A stretch of DNA of 64,000 nt. Source: Myxococcales bacterium. Its GTDB lineage: Bacteria > Myxococcota > Polyangia > HGW-17 > SLPX01. Location of the stretch: NCBI GenBank assembly GCA_007131745.1, contig SLPX01000105.1:1-64000 (forward strand), in the 5' to 3' direction. The notes beneath the pieces are model-generated. The model saw nothing but the letters and a program-made list of their open reading frames with translations. It searched no databases and was not told the DNA's origin. The position numbers and the translations under genes were made by a program. Below, one piece after another: positions 9,564-18,152 of the stretch (its first letter is position 1; each line of letters begins with the position of its first letter).

Positions 9564-10214
9564 TTAATATGCTGCTTTACCGAGTGAAGCGCTTTGGTTT
9601 TGAATTTGAGGGTATGCATTGCAATCGGGATTGTCGCGATTTGAGCTTTTTCGAGTTGCGCGGAGCGCAAAAAGGAGAGAAAAAACGGCAGCGATCTGGA
9701 AAACCAGAGCAGTAGCAGTTGCTTCAGGCACAATGCCTGCGTAGAACAAACATCCCAATGCCGACATGCTGCTCATTGACAATATAAATGCTGCGGCGGT
9801 GGCCGTGGGGCTGCCCTTGTTTACCAATTTGTATAGAAAAATGTTGATGGTGGAAAAAAGAAGAACAATCACCAGGCACAATGTAAGCAAAGCGCTTAGG
9901 AGAATATTTGTTGCGATATCCAATGGGTTTATTTCGGTTGCAATCAATTCACCGGTGGAAGCTTCGCAGTATTTCCGGTATTCAGGTTCGGATTCCAGCA
10001 GGCAGGATTTCATCCTCATCCGGCTTTCGTCATTGCGTTGAATCCGGTGTCTGGTGAAAGGCCGGGATGTGTCCAGGGAGGAAAGATGAATGACAAGAAG
10101 TGCCCAGACACCGAACGCGGTGCCTGACATAATGCGTCCGGCCCACCGGGGTATGCGGGGGGCCGGACGCTTGAAACGAAGGAGTGTGTCGCTGTGTGGT
10201 TCATTGGCCTTCAT
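9564..10214 (-). CDS. Small integral membrane protein, unknown
   Basis: The 216-residue protein has four predicted membrane segments: about 29-46, 98-125, 137-158 and 164-183. A loop of roughly 50 residues after the first helix contains paired cysteines (SCLLES-EYRKYCEAS), which suggests an extracytoplasmic disulfide. The C-terminal tail is short, polar and basic. It matches no family I recognise. No good Shine-Dalgarno sequence precedes the ATG, so the start is uncertain. It lies upstream of the Tat lipoprotein in the same direction, with about 195 bases between them and no gene in that gap. Confidence 0.6.
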   Translation of the reverse strand: MKANEPHSDTLLRFKRPAPRIPRWAGRIMSGTAFGVWALLVIHLSSLDTSRPFTRHRIQRNDESRMRMKSCLLESEPEYRKYCEASTGELIATEINPLDIATNILLSALLTLCLVIVLLFSTINIFLYKLVNKGSPTATAAAFILSMSSMSALGCLFYAGIVPEATATALVFQIAAVFSLLFALRATRKSSNRDNPDCNAYPQIQNQSASLGKAAY

Positions 10215-10425
10215 TTGTATACATTGTAGTACGGCCAGGGGAATGGATCAAGTTTTTATCTGTTTGCGTTTTATCCTTAGTTTTTTGGTCGTTTTCTTTG
10301 AGCAGGCTTTTGAGAGAAAGAAACTTCGTTTTTCTTGAAGGGTGGATCTTTTTGTGATGAAAATCGGAGAAATCTTCAGGGATACCTCTTTAATTGTCGA
10401 GGAGAAGGAAAGAGGAGAGACATAC

Positions 10426-11289
10426 ATGGGCAAGACACAGGGACAAGAAATGCAAAGTGACTGCGATGATGAGAAATATGTCATGAAATCAGGAAAAATG
10501 GATGCATGGGATAATAAGCTGTCTTGGGGAAAAGTCGGATTGGCGGCGAAGTTCGGGGCTGTTGTTTTGTTGGGTGTGCCAAGCACCTTGTTGATCCCTC
10601 TTCCTTTGACACAGTTGCTGACCAAGCGTTTTCGCCGGGAAGAAAAGCTGAAGAAAATTCATTTCATGGTTCTTTGGGCCCGAAAGAGTCTTGAATGGGT
10701 GCTTGGGGCCAAACTGATGGTAAGCGGCAAGGAACTGATTCCACCCAACACAAAGGGATACATATTCATATCGAACCACCAGAGCTATGTAGACATCCTT
10801 GTTCTGATGTCGGCCCTTGATACCGTAGCTTTTTTATCAAAAAGCATGGTGAAAAGAATTCCGGTTATCGGCAGATGCGCTTATTGCGGAGGCACGGTGT
10901 TTTTTTCCAGAAATTCTCCCGAAGAGCGGACGCGAGCGCTGGAGGAAACACTCAAGATGTGCGCCGAGTCAACCGCGGTCGTGGTTTTTCCCGAGGGTTC
11001 AAGATCCAAAGATGGAAGGATTCGCGATAAGATTCACCCGAAAGCGATTTTGGAGTCCTATAGAAGAGGTTTGAAGGTTATACCCGTGGGTCTCGATGGT
11101 TCGTTTGAAATAGTTCCTGTTACAATGGACCGAGTCAACAGGGGTCTTCCGGTATCCGTTCATATAGGGGAACCGATGGATCCTCGCAATTTCGATGGCG
11201 GAGAAGAAGATTTTGTCCGCGTCGTGTGGGACAAGGTAAAAAAACTTCACTGTGCAGCGGCGAGAGAAGTTGAACTCGCTCCAAATTGA
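10426..11289 (+). CDS. plsC: 1-acyl-sn-glycerol-3-phosphate acyltransferase (PlsC family)
   Basis: The protein has the two hallmark acyltransferase motifs: NHQSYVD (HX4D, catalytic) and FPEGSRSKDG (acceptor phosphate binding). An N-terminal hydrophobic helix (about 25-45) should anchor it to the inner face of the cytoplasmic membrane, where it acylates lysophosphatidate to phosphatidate. The ATG at 10426 is preferred because GAGGAGA sits 7 bases upstream; the frame is open further up to a GTG at 10342. With this start it has 287 residues, slightly long for PlsC because of a polar N-terminal extension. The GH57 gene starts about 50 bases downstream. Confidence 0.9.
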   Translation: MGKTQGQEMQSDCDDEKYVMKSGKMDAWDNKLSWGKVGLAAKFGAVVLLGVPSTLLIPLPLTQLLTKRFRREEKLKKIHFMVLWARKSLEWVLGAKLMVSGKELIPPNTKGYIFISNHQSYVDILVLMSALDTVAFLSKSMVKRIPVIGRCAYCGGTVFFSRNSPEERTRALEETLKMCAESTAVVVFPEGSRSKDGRIRDKIHPKAILESYRRGLKVIPVGLDGSFEIVPVTMDRVNRGLPVSVHIGEPMDPRNFDGGEEDFVRVVWDKVKKLHCAAAREVELAPN

Positions 11290-11339
11290 TCATGCCGACG
11301 TGGCGCAAATTAAACCTGAACTGGAGGGCCAAGTAAAAG

Positions 11340-13856
11340 ATGGCTGACGATAAGCGATATGTGTGTTTGCACGGGCATTTCTACCAGCCTCCGAGGGAAA
11401 ATCCATGGCTTGAAGATATTGAGGTGCAGGAATCTGCGTCCCCATACCATGATTGGAACGAAAGAATCACCCACGAGTGTTATTCAGCGAATGCTACATC
11501 GCGCATACTGGACGAGAAGGGTTGGATTCGAAGAATTGTGAACAACTACTCCAAGATCAGTTTCAATTTCGGCCCCACATTGCTTTACTGGATGGACCTC
11601 CATGCTCCGGCTCTTGTGGATGCAATAGTCGAGGCGGACCGGGAAAGCAGGGAAAGATTTTCCGGGCATGGTTCCGCGATTGCCCAGGCGCATAGTCACA
11701 TGATTATGCCCCTAGCAAACACCCGGGACAAGAAAACGCAGATTCTTTGGGGGCTCTCGGATTTTAGATCGCGTTTCGGTAGGGAGCCCGAGGGAATGTG
11801 GTTGCCTGAAACAGCAGCAGATCTGGAAACCCTGGATATTATGGCCGGGCAGGGGTTGTCTTTTGTAATACTTGCTCCCAGGCAGGCCCGAAGGGTGAGA
11901 AAGATGTCTTCCGGTGAATGGAGGTTGGCAAATGAGAAGAGTTTTGACACGACCGTTCCGTATCTGTGCAGGTTGCCTTCGGGTAAATCGATTTGTGTGT
12001 TTTTCTACCACGGCGCATTGGCCCAGGAGTTGGCATTCGGTGACTTGTTGAAAGACGGTAAGGCTTTTGCCCAAAAGATGTGCAGTGAATTTCGACCGGA
12101 TCGACGGAACGCTCAACTTATACACATAGCGACGGATGGAGAAACATACGGCCATCATCATCGTTTCGGAGATATGGCGCTTGCATATGCCCTCGATTAT
12201 ATTGAAGAAAACAATCTGGCGAAACTTACCGTTTATGGTGAATACCTTGAAAAGTATCCTCCTTCCGACGAGGTGGAGATCCACGAATACAGCTCTTGGA
12301 GTTGTTTTCATGGAGTTGAGAGATGGAGATCTGATTGCGGGTGCCATGTCGGCGGAGGTTCGGGTTGGAACCAGCAATGGCGAACTCCCTTGAGAAACGC
12401 GATGGACCAACTAAGTGAAGGACTAGCCGATGTTTTTGAAAAGGAAGGTAGAAACGTTTTCAAGAACCCTTGGCTAGCGCGTGACGAGTATGAACCGGTG
12501 GTGAGAAACCGAAACCAGGCAAAGGAATTTCTGGATCGGCATATGTTGGAGGAAATGAAGAGAGAAGATGTATTCATTAAAGCTTTGAAGTTGCTGGAGA
12601 TGCAACGATACGGGCTTTTGATGTACGCATCATGCGGGTGGTTTTTCGATGATATCACCGGGCTTGAACCGATCCAAATAATGCGATGCGCCTGCCGTGC
12701 CATGCAGTTGGCACAAGAAGTTTCCGGAGTCTGTTTGGAACCCGGATATTTGAAGATCCTTGAATCGGCCCGCCCGAACGAGGGGCAATTCGATTCCGGC
12801 GCAGACGTATACCGTAAACAGGTAAAACCTATGGAGGCGGACCTTCTGAAAATAGGTGCATTCCACGCTGTGGAATCTCTTTTTGACGATGCAATAAATT
12901 CGCGGGAAGACTATCATTGTTTTGTCATAGAAACAGGGTCCTTTCAGAGGTTGGAGTCGGGAAGACTTGTGTTTTCTTCGGGTATCGCGAGGGTTGTGTC
13001 GAATATCACGCGGGATGCACAACAGTTGTATTATTGTGCCTTGAACTTGGGAGATCACAACGTAATGGCTGGTGTCGATGCTCTGGCGGATTCGCGCGAA
13101 GAGCACGGGAACGGATTCAATGGAAAGGAGGTCAATGCAAAGGAGCCGGCAAAGGTGATTCAACACGTAAGAACTTCATTTGAAGAAGCTGATGTTCTTG
13201 AGACGATTAAGCGGATACAGGAACATTTCAAAGGCAGGACATATGATACAGCTGATCTTTTTGAAGAAGCCAGGCGGAGGGTGCAACTGAAGCTTTTGGA
13301 CAACGCTCAGGCGATGTTGAAAAACCGTTTGGGGCCGATATTCAAAGAATACTCCCATACTCTCAAGGTAGCCAGGAAGGATCGAAGCGTATTGCCGAAG
13401 GTGCTGAAGGCGACATTGGAAATGATGCTGAATTCCGATCTGGAAGAAGCGCTTACATCAGAGGATATCGATGTCCTGGAAATTTCGCTTCTGCATGATG
13501 AGGCGGTTCGCTGGTCCATGACATGGGACAGTGACAATACCCGCCGGGCTGCTACCAAGGCCGCTGACTGTTTGGCGGGGAAACTGAAGAACGATCCATT
13601 GAATCTGAAGATATTGACGAAAATGGAAAGTTTTTTGGATATGGCAGCGGAAATGAAATTGCAACCGGATCTCTGGGAGTGTCAAAACGAGGTGTACGCT
13701 GTTTCTGAACAACACCTTGACGAAATGCGCAGAAAAACACAAAAAGGTGACCCCGAAGCCGAAAAGTGGATTAAAACCATGGGAACTCTCTGCCGTTTGT
13801 TGAAGCTGACATACGGGAGTTTGCTTTCAAATCCCGGTGTGGGCGAACCCGCTTGA
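11340..13856 (+). CDS. Glycoside hydrolase family 57 protein with DUF3536 C-terminal region
   Basis: The N-terminal half is a GH57 catalytic domain with HGHFYQPPRENPW near the start, the likely nucleophile Glu in GMWLPETAAD (Glu157) and the ATDGETYGHHH acid/base region near residue 265. The C-terminal half matches the DUF3536 extension seen in a distinct GH57 subgroup. GH57 enzymes act on alpha-1,4/1,6-glucans such as glycogen, as amylases, 4-alpha-glucanotransferases or branching enzymes; which activity applies here cannot be read from the sequence. GGAGGG lies 11 bases before the ATG. The stop is 26 bases before malQ, so an alpha-glucan operon is likely. There is no signal peptide, so it should act in the cytoplasm. 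Confidence 0.92.
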   Translation: MADDKRYVCLHGHFYQPPRENPWLEDIEVQESASPYHDWNERITHECYSANATSRILDEKGWIRRIVNNYSKISFNFGPTLLYWMDLHAPALVDAIVEADRESRERFSGHGSAIAQAHSHMIMPLANTRDKKTQILWGLSDFRSRFGREPEGMWLPETAADLETLDIMAGQGLSFVILAPRQARRVRKMSSGEWRLANEKSFDTTVPYLCRLPSGKSICVFFYHGALAQELAFGDLLKDGKAFAQKMCSEFRPDRRNAQLIHIATDGETYGHHHRFGDMALAYALDYIEENNLAKLTVYGEYLEKYPPSDEVEIHEYSSWSCFHGVERWRSDCGCHVGGGSGWNQQWRTPLRNAMDQLSEGLADVFEKEGRNVFKNPWLARDEYEPVVRNRNQAKEFLDRHMLEEMKREDVFIKALKLLEMQRYGLLMYASCGWFFDDITGLEPIQIMRCACRAMQLAQEVSGVCLEPGYLKILESARPNEGQFDSGADVYRKQVKPMEADLLKIGAFHAVESLFDDAINSREDYHCFVIETGSFQRLESGRLVFSSGIARVVSNITRDAQQLYYCALNLGDHNVMAGVDALADSREEHGNGFNGKEVNAKEPAKVIQHVRTSFEEADVLETIKRIQEHFKGRTYDTADLFEEARRRVQLKLLDNAQAMLKNRLGPIFKEYSHTLKVARKDRSVLPKVLKATLEMMLNSDLEEALTSEDIDVLEISLLHDEAVRWSMTWDSDNTRRAATKAADCLAGKLKNDPLNLKILTKMESFLDMAAEMKLQPDLWECQNEVYAVSEQHLDEMRRKTQKGDPEAEKWIKTMGTLCRLLKLTYGSLLSNPGVGEPA

Positions 13857-13881
13857 AAGAAGAAAGCGAGATTTTGGTTTC

Positions 13882-15405
13882 ATGCTGATGAAGCGACGCA
13901 GCGGACTGCTTTTACACATTGTTTCCTTACCGGCTCGTTATGGCATTGGAGATCTCGGGCCTGCAGCTTACGAATTCCTGGATTTTTTGAACAGGGCCGG
14001 GATCGGGTTGTGGCAGATTTTGCCGTTGAATCCGACAGACCAGGCCACGGGCAATGCTCCGTACAGCAGCATATCCGCGTTTGCCGGCAATCCTTTGCTG
14101 GTCAGCCCTGAACAGCTCTTTTCCGAAGGCTATTTGACCCATGCCGATATGAAAGAGGAGTTTTCAGGAAATCGGGTTGATTACCGCGCCGTGACTTTGC
14201 ACCGTGAAACCATTTTGCGAAGGGCGTATGAAACGTTTCAGAAATCGAAACACTCCAGTCGGTTGGGCAGTGATGAGTTTGATGTCTTTGTAGGTGATCA
14301 GGACGCCTGGCTTCATGATTATGCGCTTTTTACGGCCATCAAAAACAGCTTTGGCGGAAAGGCATGGTATGATTGGCCGGAAGATGTTCGGGATCGCGAT
14401 CCCGAAGCTCTGGCAAAAGCCGCCCAAGATCTTGAGGACATGGTTCGGTACACGAAGTTTTTGCAATTTCTTTTCTTCAGACAGTGGAAAACACTCAAGA
14501 AGAAGTGTGCAGAAAATCAAGTGCGGATATTGGGTGATTTGCCCATTTATGTAAGTCACGACAGTTCCGACGTATGGGCCAACAGGAATTTTTTCAAGCT
14601 GCATGACGACGGCAGAAAAATGGTTCAAGCGGGTGTGCCGCCGGACTATTTTTCACAAACGGGCCAACTTTGGGGTAATCCGGTTTATCGATGGGATGTG
14701 CTTGCCGAATCAGGATACGATTGGTGGCTGACTCGTCTGGAACAAAGCCTTAAGTTGTATGATTTGATACGTATAGATCATTTTCGGGGGTTTGCGGGTT
14801 ATTGGGAGGTGGATGCGCGTTACAATACAGCGGTGAAGGGACGTTGGGTGAATGGACCGGGGGAAGGTTTTTTTCATGCCGTCAGGAAGAGGTTCGGAGA
14901 GCTGCCGTTGATCGCCGAGGATCTTGGGACGATTACCGATGATGTGCGCGCTCTGATGAAAAAATTTTCCATCCCCGGTACCAGGGTATTGCTGTTTTCC
15001 TTTGGAGGAGATTTTCCCCGAAATGCATACGCTCCCCACAACCACATTGAAAACACCATGGTCTATACGGGAACACATGACAACAACACGGTTCGGGGTT
15101 GGCTTGAAGAAGAAGCGTCCCATGATCAAAAGACCCAATTTTTCGGCTATATCGGTCGGCGTCACGATATGGGAGATGCAGCGTGGGAACTTGTAAGATT
15201 GGCTTTTCAATCTGTTGCAAAAGTTTGCATGATACCTGTGCAGGATGTTTTGGGGCTAGGTTCGGATGCCCGAATGAACCGGCCGGCTACGGCTCAGGGG
15301 AACTGGACATGGCGTTTGCTACCGGGTCAGCTCTCCGATGAATTGGCCCGTGATCTTCGTGAAATGAACTGGCTTACCGGGCGGATTTCCGAAACGGACG
15401 CATAG
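13882..15405 (+). CDS. malQ: 4-alpha-glucanotransferase (amylomaltase)
   Basis: This 507-residue protein is a GH77 enzyme of normal length. It opens with RRSGLLLHIVSLPARYGIGDLG and has the LPLNPTD, GDLPIYV, RIDHFRG (nucleophile Asp), IAEDLG (acid/base Glu) and TGTHDNNT motifs. MalQ transfers alpha-1,4-glucan chains between maltodextrins, linking storage-glucan breakdown to reuse. The ORF opens at 13837, inside the preceding gene, but the ATG at 13882 fits the family N-terminus and has an AG-rich stretch just upstream. It is downstream of the GH57/DUF3536 gene and convergent with the XRE gene, whose stop is 22 bases away. Confidence 0.95.
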   Translation: MLMKRRSGLLLHIVSLPARYGIGDLGPAAYEFLDFLNRAGIGLWQILPLNPTDQATGNAPYSSISAFAGNPLLVSPEQLFSEGYLTHADMKEEFSGNRVDYRAVTLHRETILRRAYETFQKSKHSSRLGSDEFDVFVGDQDAWLHDYALFTAIKNSFGGKAWYDWPEDVRDRDPEALAKAAQDLEDMVRYTKFLQFLFFRQWKTLKKKCAENQVRILGDLPIYVSHDSSDVWANRNFFKLHDDGRKMVQAGVPPDYFSQTGQLWGNPVYRWDVLAESGYDWWLTRLEQSLKLYDLIRIDHFRGFAGYWEVDARYNTAVKGRWVNGPGEGFFHAVRKRFGELPLIAEDLGTITDDVRALMKKFSIPGTRVLLFSFGGDFPRNAYAPHNHIENTMVYTGTHDNNTVRGWLEEEASHDQKTQFFGYIGRRHDMGDAAWELVRLAFQSVAKVCMIPVQDVLGLGSDARMNRPATAQGNWTWRLLPGQLSDELARDLREMNWLTGRISETDA

Positions 15406-15427
15406 TGCCGATTCGAAAACGCAAACG

Positions 15428-17065
15428 CTATTCCGCGTCCATTGCATTTGCTTCAGGTGCTTCAGAGTCTTTTGGAGAGCATTCTTCCTCATTTTGCCGT
15501 TTTCTTCTTATGACGCTTCTGTGAACTTTCTTTTCTCCGGTTCGGAGTTTTCCGTTTTTTGATGAAGTTTTCTTTGATCCGGCATCCTTATCTGCAGGAG
15601 TATTCTTGTCTTTGAGAACCGCCTCTTGTTTCAATTTTGCCTGTTTCATAATCTCCGCAATTCGCGCGCTTTGAGGCAATGGTTTTTTCGAGGACTTCTT
15701 CTTTTCGGCCGTAGAGGTTTTTTTTGTCGACGAAACTTTCTTTTTTCTTGTTTTCCGCGGCCCGGCAAAATGGAGGGGGTCACCTGCCGAGAATGGATCT
15801 ACTGTTGAGGACAAGTCATCGGAAGATGAAGACTTGCTACTGCGATTGTTTTCCGGCCCGATCCATTTCTCGCCAAACAATGAAAACAGTTTGTTTTGCG
15901 CAGAAATGTTTGGAACGGCTTTTCCGTTTTCCCACAACGAGATCGTGGAATGAGAAGTTTCCAGTTTGTTTGCAAGTTCCTTTTGGGTGATGCCGCTTAT
16001 TCGTCGACGGCTGGAAATCCAGGAGGCCAGATCCAGATCTTCAACGTTGTCGGATATGTTTTCGGACAACCGTACCAGGGTTTTAAGCAACAGCCTTTTT
16101 GTTCTGGGACGTGGTTCGGATCTTCCTTTTTCCCACACTGATACTGCCGCTTGTGAAACTCGAAGTTTCCTGGCGAACTCGTTTTGAGTCAGTCCCAATC
16201 GTCGCCTGGTGTTTAACAAAAGGTTTTGCACGGATGTATCAGGCTCGAGAATATTGTTTCCATTGAGTCCGTCCCCCAGCACTTCGGACAATTTGTCATA
16301 TGTGTCGCTGGAAGGAACAATTTGTCCTGTTTCCCAAAGAGATACAACCGTGGTCGAAACGTTGAGCGCTTTGGCCAGTTCTTTTTGTGTGAGATTCATC
16401 TGCAACCGGCGGGAAGTTATCCACCTGACGATTTTTTGTTCATCAGCTCTCGTGGGAAGATGTTCTTCGTCCAGCTTGAGCCTCTTTTCAATTCGTTTCT
16501 GCATCGGAGCGGAAGGGCAGGAATAGGCGTTTTCCCATAGAGAAATGGTGGATTGTTTGACTCCCAACATTCGAGCAAGGTTTTTTTGTGAAAAACCAAG
16601 GGCTTTTCGGTGGGCCTTCATCTTGGCGCCTATCGCTCTATTCCAAACCGGATACGCTTGTTCATCGAATTCGTTGTCTTTTTCACCGCCATTAGGATCA
16701 CCAGCGTGCGCCCACATTGATCGACGATATCTGTTTCGCCGCCGGGGTTTTGCTTCCATAGCAGCAAGCTCTTCCGGGGTTCGGGGGTTCTTCCACTTTT
16801 CTTCCGGGCAATCCAGGATCCTGTATACAAGATCCGCGCGCGGCATCCCTGATTCCGGAAGACCCAAATAGCGGCAGATCTCTCTCAGTTTGGGTTTGGG
16901 AAGGTGCTCTAGAATGACCGGCAATGCTGTCCTTCTTCTGGACATCAGTTCTTTTATGATGTCTTCCTTGGTATCGTTGCCGGCTATGTCCAAGTTTAGA
17001 GTTTGCCCCAAATTGAGAAGAGTGATCCTGCCTAGAGATTCCAATACGGTTTTTGTCAACGACAT
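15428..17065 (-). CDS. Protein with four tandem XRE helix-turn-helix domains
   Basis: The 545-residue protein carries four XRE/Cro-type HTH domains at about 146-195, 214-265, 283-330 and 348-398, each with a recognition helix ending in SLWE or SVWE. Before them is a region with two short SAP-like helical units (around KEDIIKELMSRRR and LREICRYLG). After them is a lysine-rich tail of about 140 residues with KKSSKK and RRKRQ patches, likely DNA-binding or disordered. Four in-line XRE domains are unusual; the protein could bind a long operator array or act as a nucleoid organiser. The ATG at 17065 is preferred to an upstream TTG at 17113. A long AT-rich region precedes the gene. Confidence 0.88.
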   Translation of the reverse strand: MSLTKTVLESLGRITLLNLGQTLNLDIAGNDTKEDIIKELMSRRRTALPVILEHLPKPKLREICRYLGLPESGMPRADLVYRILDCPEEKWKNPRTPEELAAMEAKPRRRNRYRRSMWAHAGDPNGGEKDNEFDEQAYPVWNRAIGAKMKAHRKALGFSQKNLARMLGVKQSTISLWENAYSCPSAPMQKRIEKRLKLDEEHLPTRADEQKIVRWITSRRLQMNLTQKELAKALNVSTTVVSLWETGQIVPSSDTYDKLSEVLGDGLNGNNILEPDTSVQNLLLNTRRRLGLTQNEFARKLRVSQAAVSVWEKGRSEPRPRTKRLLLKTLVRLSENISDNVEDLDLASWISSRRRISGITQKELANKLETSHSTISLWENGKAVPNISAQNKLFSLFGEKWIGPENNRSSKSSSSDDLSSTVDPFSAGDPLHFAGPRKTRKKKVSSTKKTSTAEKKKSSKKPLPQSARIAEIMKQAKLKQEAVLKDKNTPADKDAGSKKTSSKNGKLRTGEKKVHRSVIRRKRQNEEECSPKDSEAPEANAMDAE

Positions 17066-17115
17066 CTCGTACCTGTCTTTGTTTCTTTGGTTATTAGCAT
17101 GTGCTTGGCTCAATA

Positions 17116-17191
17116 ATAAGTCTGCACAAAGTCGATTATGGTTGTTTGTCGGGTTTACTTGTAATCATCATTCTGCGAAATCTGCACTTAT
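17116..17191 (-). promoter_or_regulatory. Candidate promoter with flanking TCTGCAC boxes for the XRE gene
   Basis: On the minus strand a TTACAA (-35, plus-strand 17159-17164) and CATAAT (-10, 17135-17140) with an 18-base spacer precede the XRE gene. The heptamer TCTGCAC occurs on the plus strand at 17121-17127 and again at 17181-17187, exactly 60 bases apart and flanking the promoter elements. That arrangement would suit autoregulation by a multi-HTH protein, but this is inference. Confidence 0.3.
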
Positions 17192-17346
17192 TGTGATATT
17201 TGTGATTATTTTGCGTCTATACAGCTAATCTACAAGAAAAAAAACAAATATTTTGTATTTTTTTCCGATAACTGCAAAAATTTTATCGTTTTGAAGAGAA
17301 ATTGGAATCAAAATCGGGGGTCTGGACAATTTGTGAGCATCGAAAC

Positions 17347-17904
17347 TCATGTACAGGATCGTTTTTTGTCGGATAACCATGTTTTCAAAAATTGTCGCCC
17401 GGATTCAAGAAAACTCATTCCTTCCCGGGTTTTGTAATCAGGGTAGGTCCAGCCGAGAGGACGGAGCTTGCCCTTAAAGGCTCTCAGTGTGACTTCGGCA
17501 TAAACGCCACATCCTAGATAGACACGATGGGAATAGCCCTTGGTGGTAAGAAGGCAAAAATTGTACAGAGTCAGAATTCCGGGATCAATATTGATTCGGC
17601 GACAGGATTTTTCGCCTTTGACATAAAGGTTTTCTATTGCATTGGATTGCTTTTTAAGGTCGGAGATGTTTTCCAGAGTTGTGGGACGCTTGAAGAGAAT
17701 AAAGGTTTTTATTAGGTCGTCGCCCATTTCTTTCGAATAATAATCCGTCAACCCGCTGAAAAAAAAGGGATCCATGGTTGCAAGGATTTCTCCCCATGTG
17801 TTTTCCAGCCGACTCGTGACTTCTTTGATTAGAGAGGTTTCTTCGCGGTCGGCTGTCAACCCGTAAAAAACGAGTCCTTGGGGGGGAGGGGCGATTTGAG
17901 CCAT
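17347..17904 (-). CDS. DUF4416 family protein
   Basis: The 185-residue protein matches DUF4416 from end to end: an early Gly-Leu-Thr motif (LVFYGLTAD), a central PFFFSGLTDYYSKEMG, then NIDPGILTLYNFCLLTTKGYSHRVYLGCGVYAEVTLRAFKGKLRPLGWTYPDY. The family is widespread in deltaproteobacteria and clostridia and its function is unknown; there is no obvious catalytic site. The ATG at 17904 (MAQIAPPP) is chosen because AAGGA lies 8 bases upstream; an in-frame start at 17994 would add 30 residues that match nothing in the family. It is predicted cytoplasmic and is separated from the XRE gene by 281 bases of AT-rich DNA. Confidence 0.88.
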   Translation of the reverse strand: MAQIAPPPQGLVFYGLTADREETSLIKEVTSRLENTWGEILATMDPFFFSGLTDYYSKEMGDDLIKTFILFKRPTTLENISDLKKQSNAIENLYVKGEKSCRRINIDPGILTLYNFCLLTTKGYSHRVYLGCGVYAEVTLRAFKGKLRPLGWTYPDYKTREGMSFLESGRQFLKTWLSDKKRSCT

Positions 17905-18115
17905 TAGATGATCCTTTCCACAAGGTTCTACACGAAAACAGTTCAGGAAAAAAAGGTTTCCTTGATTTTTTTGCTTTAAACTCTGGTTTGTCAATCTCGG
18001 CTTGTGCCGGGTCCGGGGTCTGAAGCGAAGAGGGTGAAGCGTCAGGTTTGCAGTTGTTCTTGAAATAAGAAACGAAAAAAGTGGTTAAAAGAGACCTGCG
18101 CGGATTCAACTTCCG

Positions 18116-18146
18116 TTGACAAAACCCTTTTGAATGGGCCAATAAT
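18116..18146 (+). promoter_or_regulatory. Candidate sigma-70 promoter for the HEAT-repeat gene
   Basis: TTGACA (18116-18121) and AATAAT (18141-18146) are separated by 19 bases, two more than ideal. Transcription would begin near the ATG at 18153, so either translation is leaderless or the ATG at 18168 is used. Confidence 0.35.
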
Positions 18147-18152
18147 GAAAAA

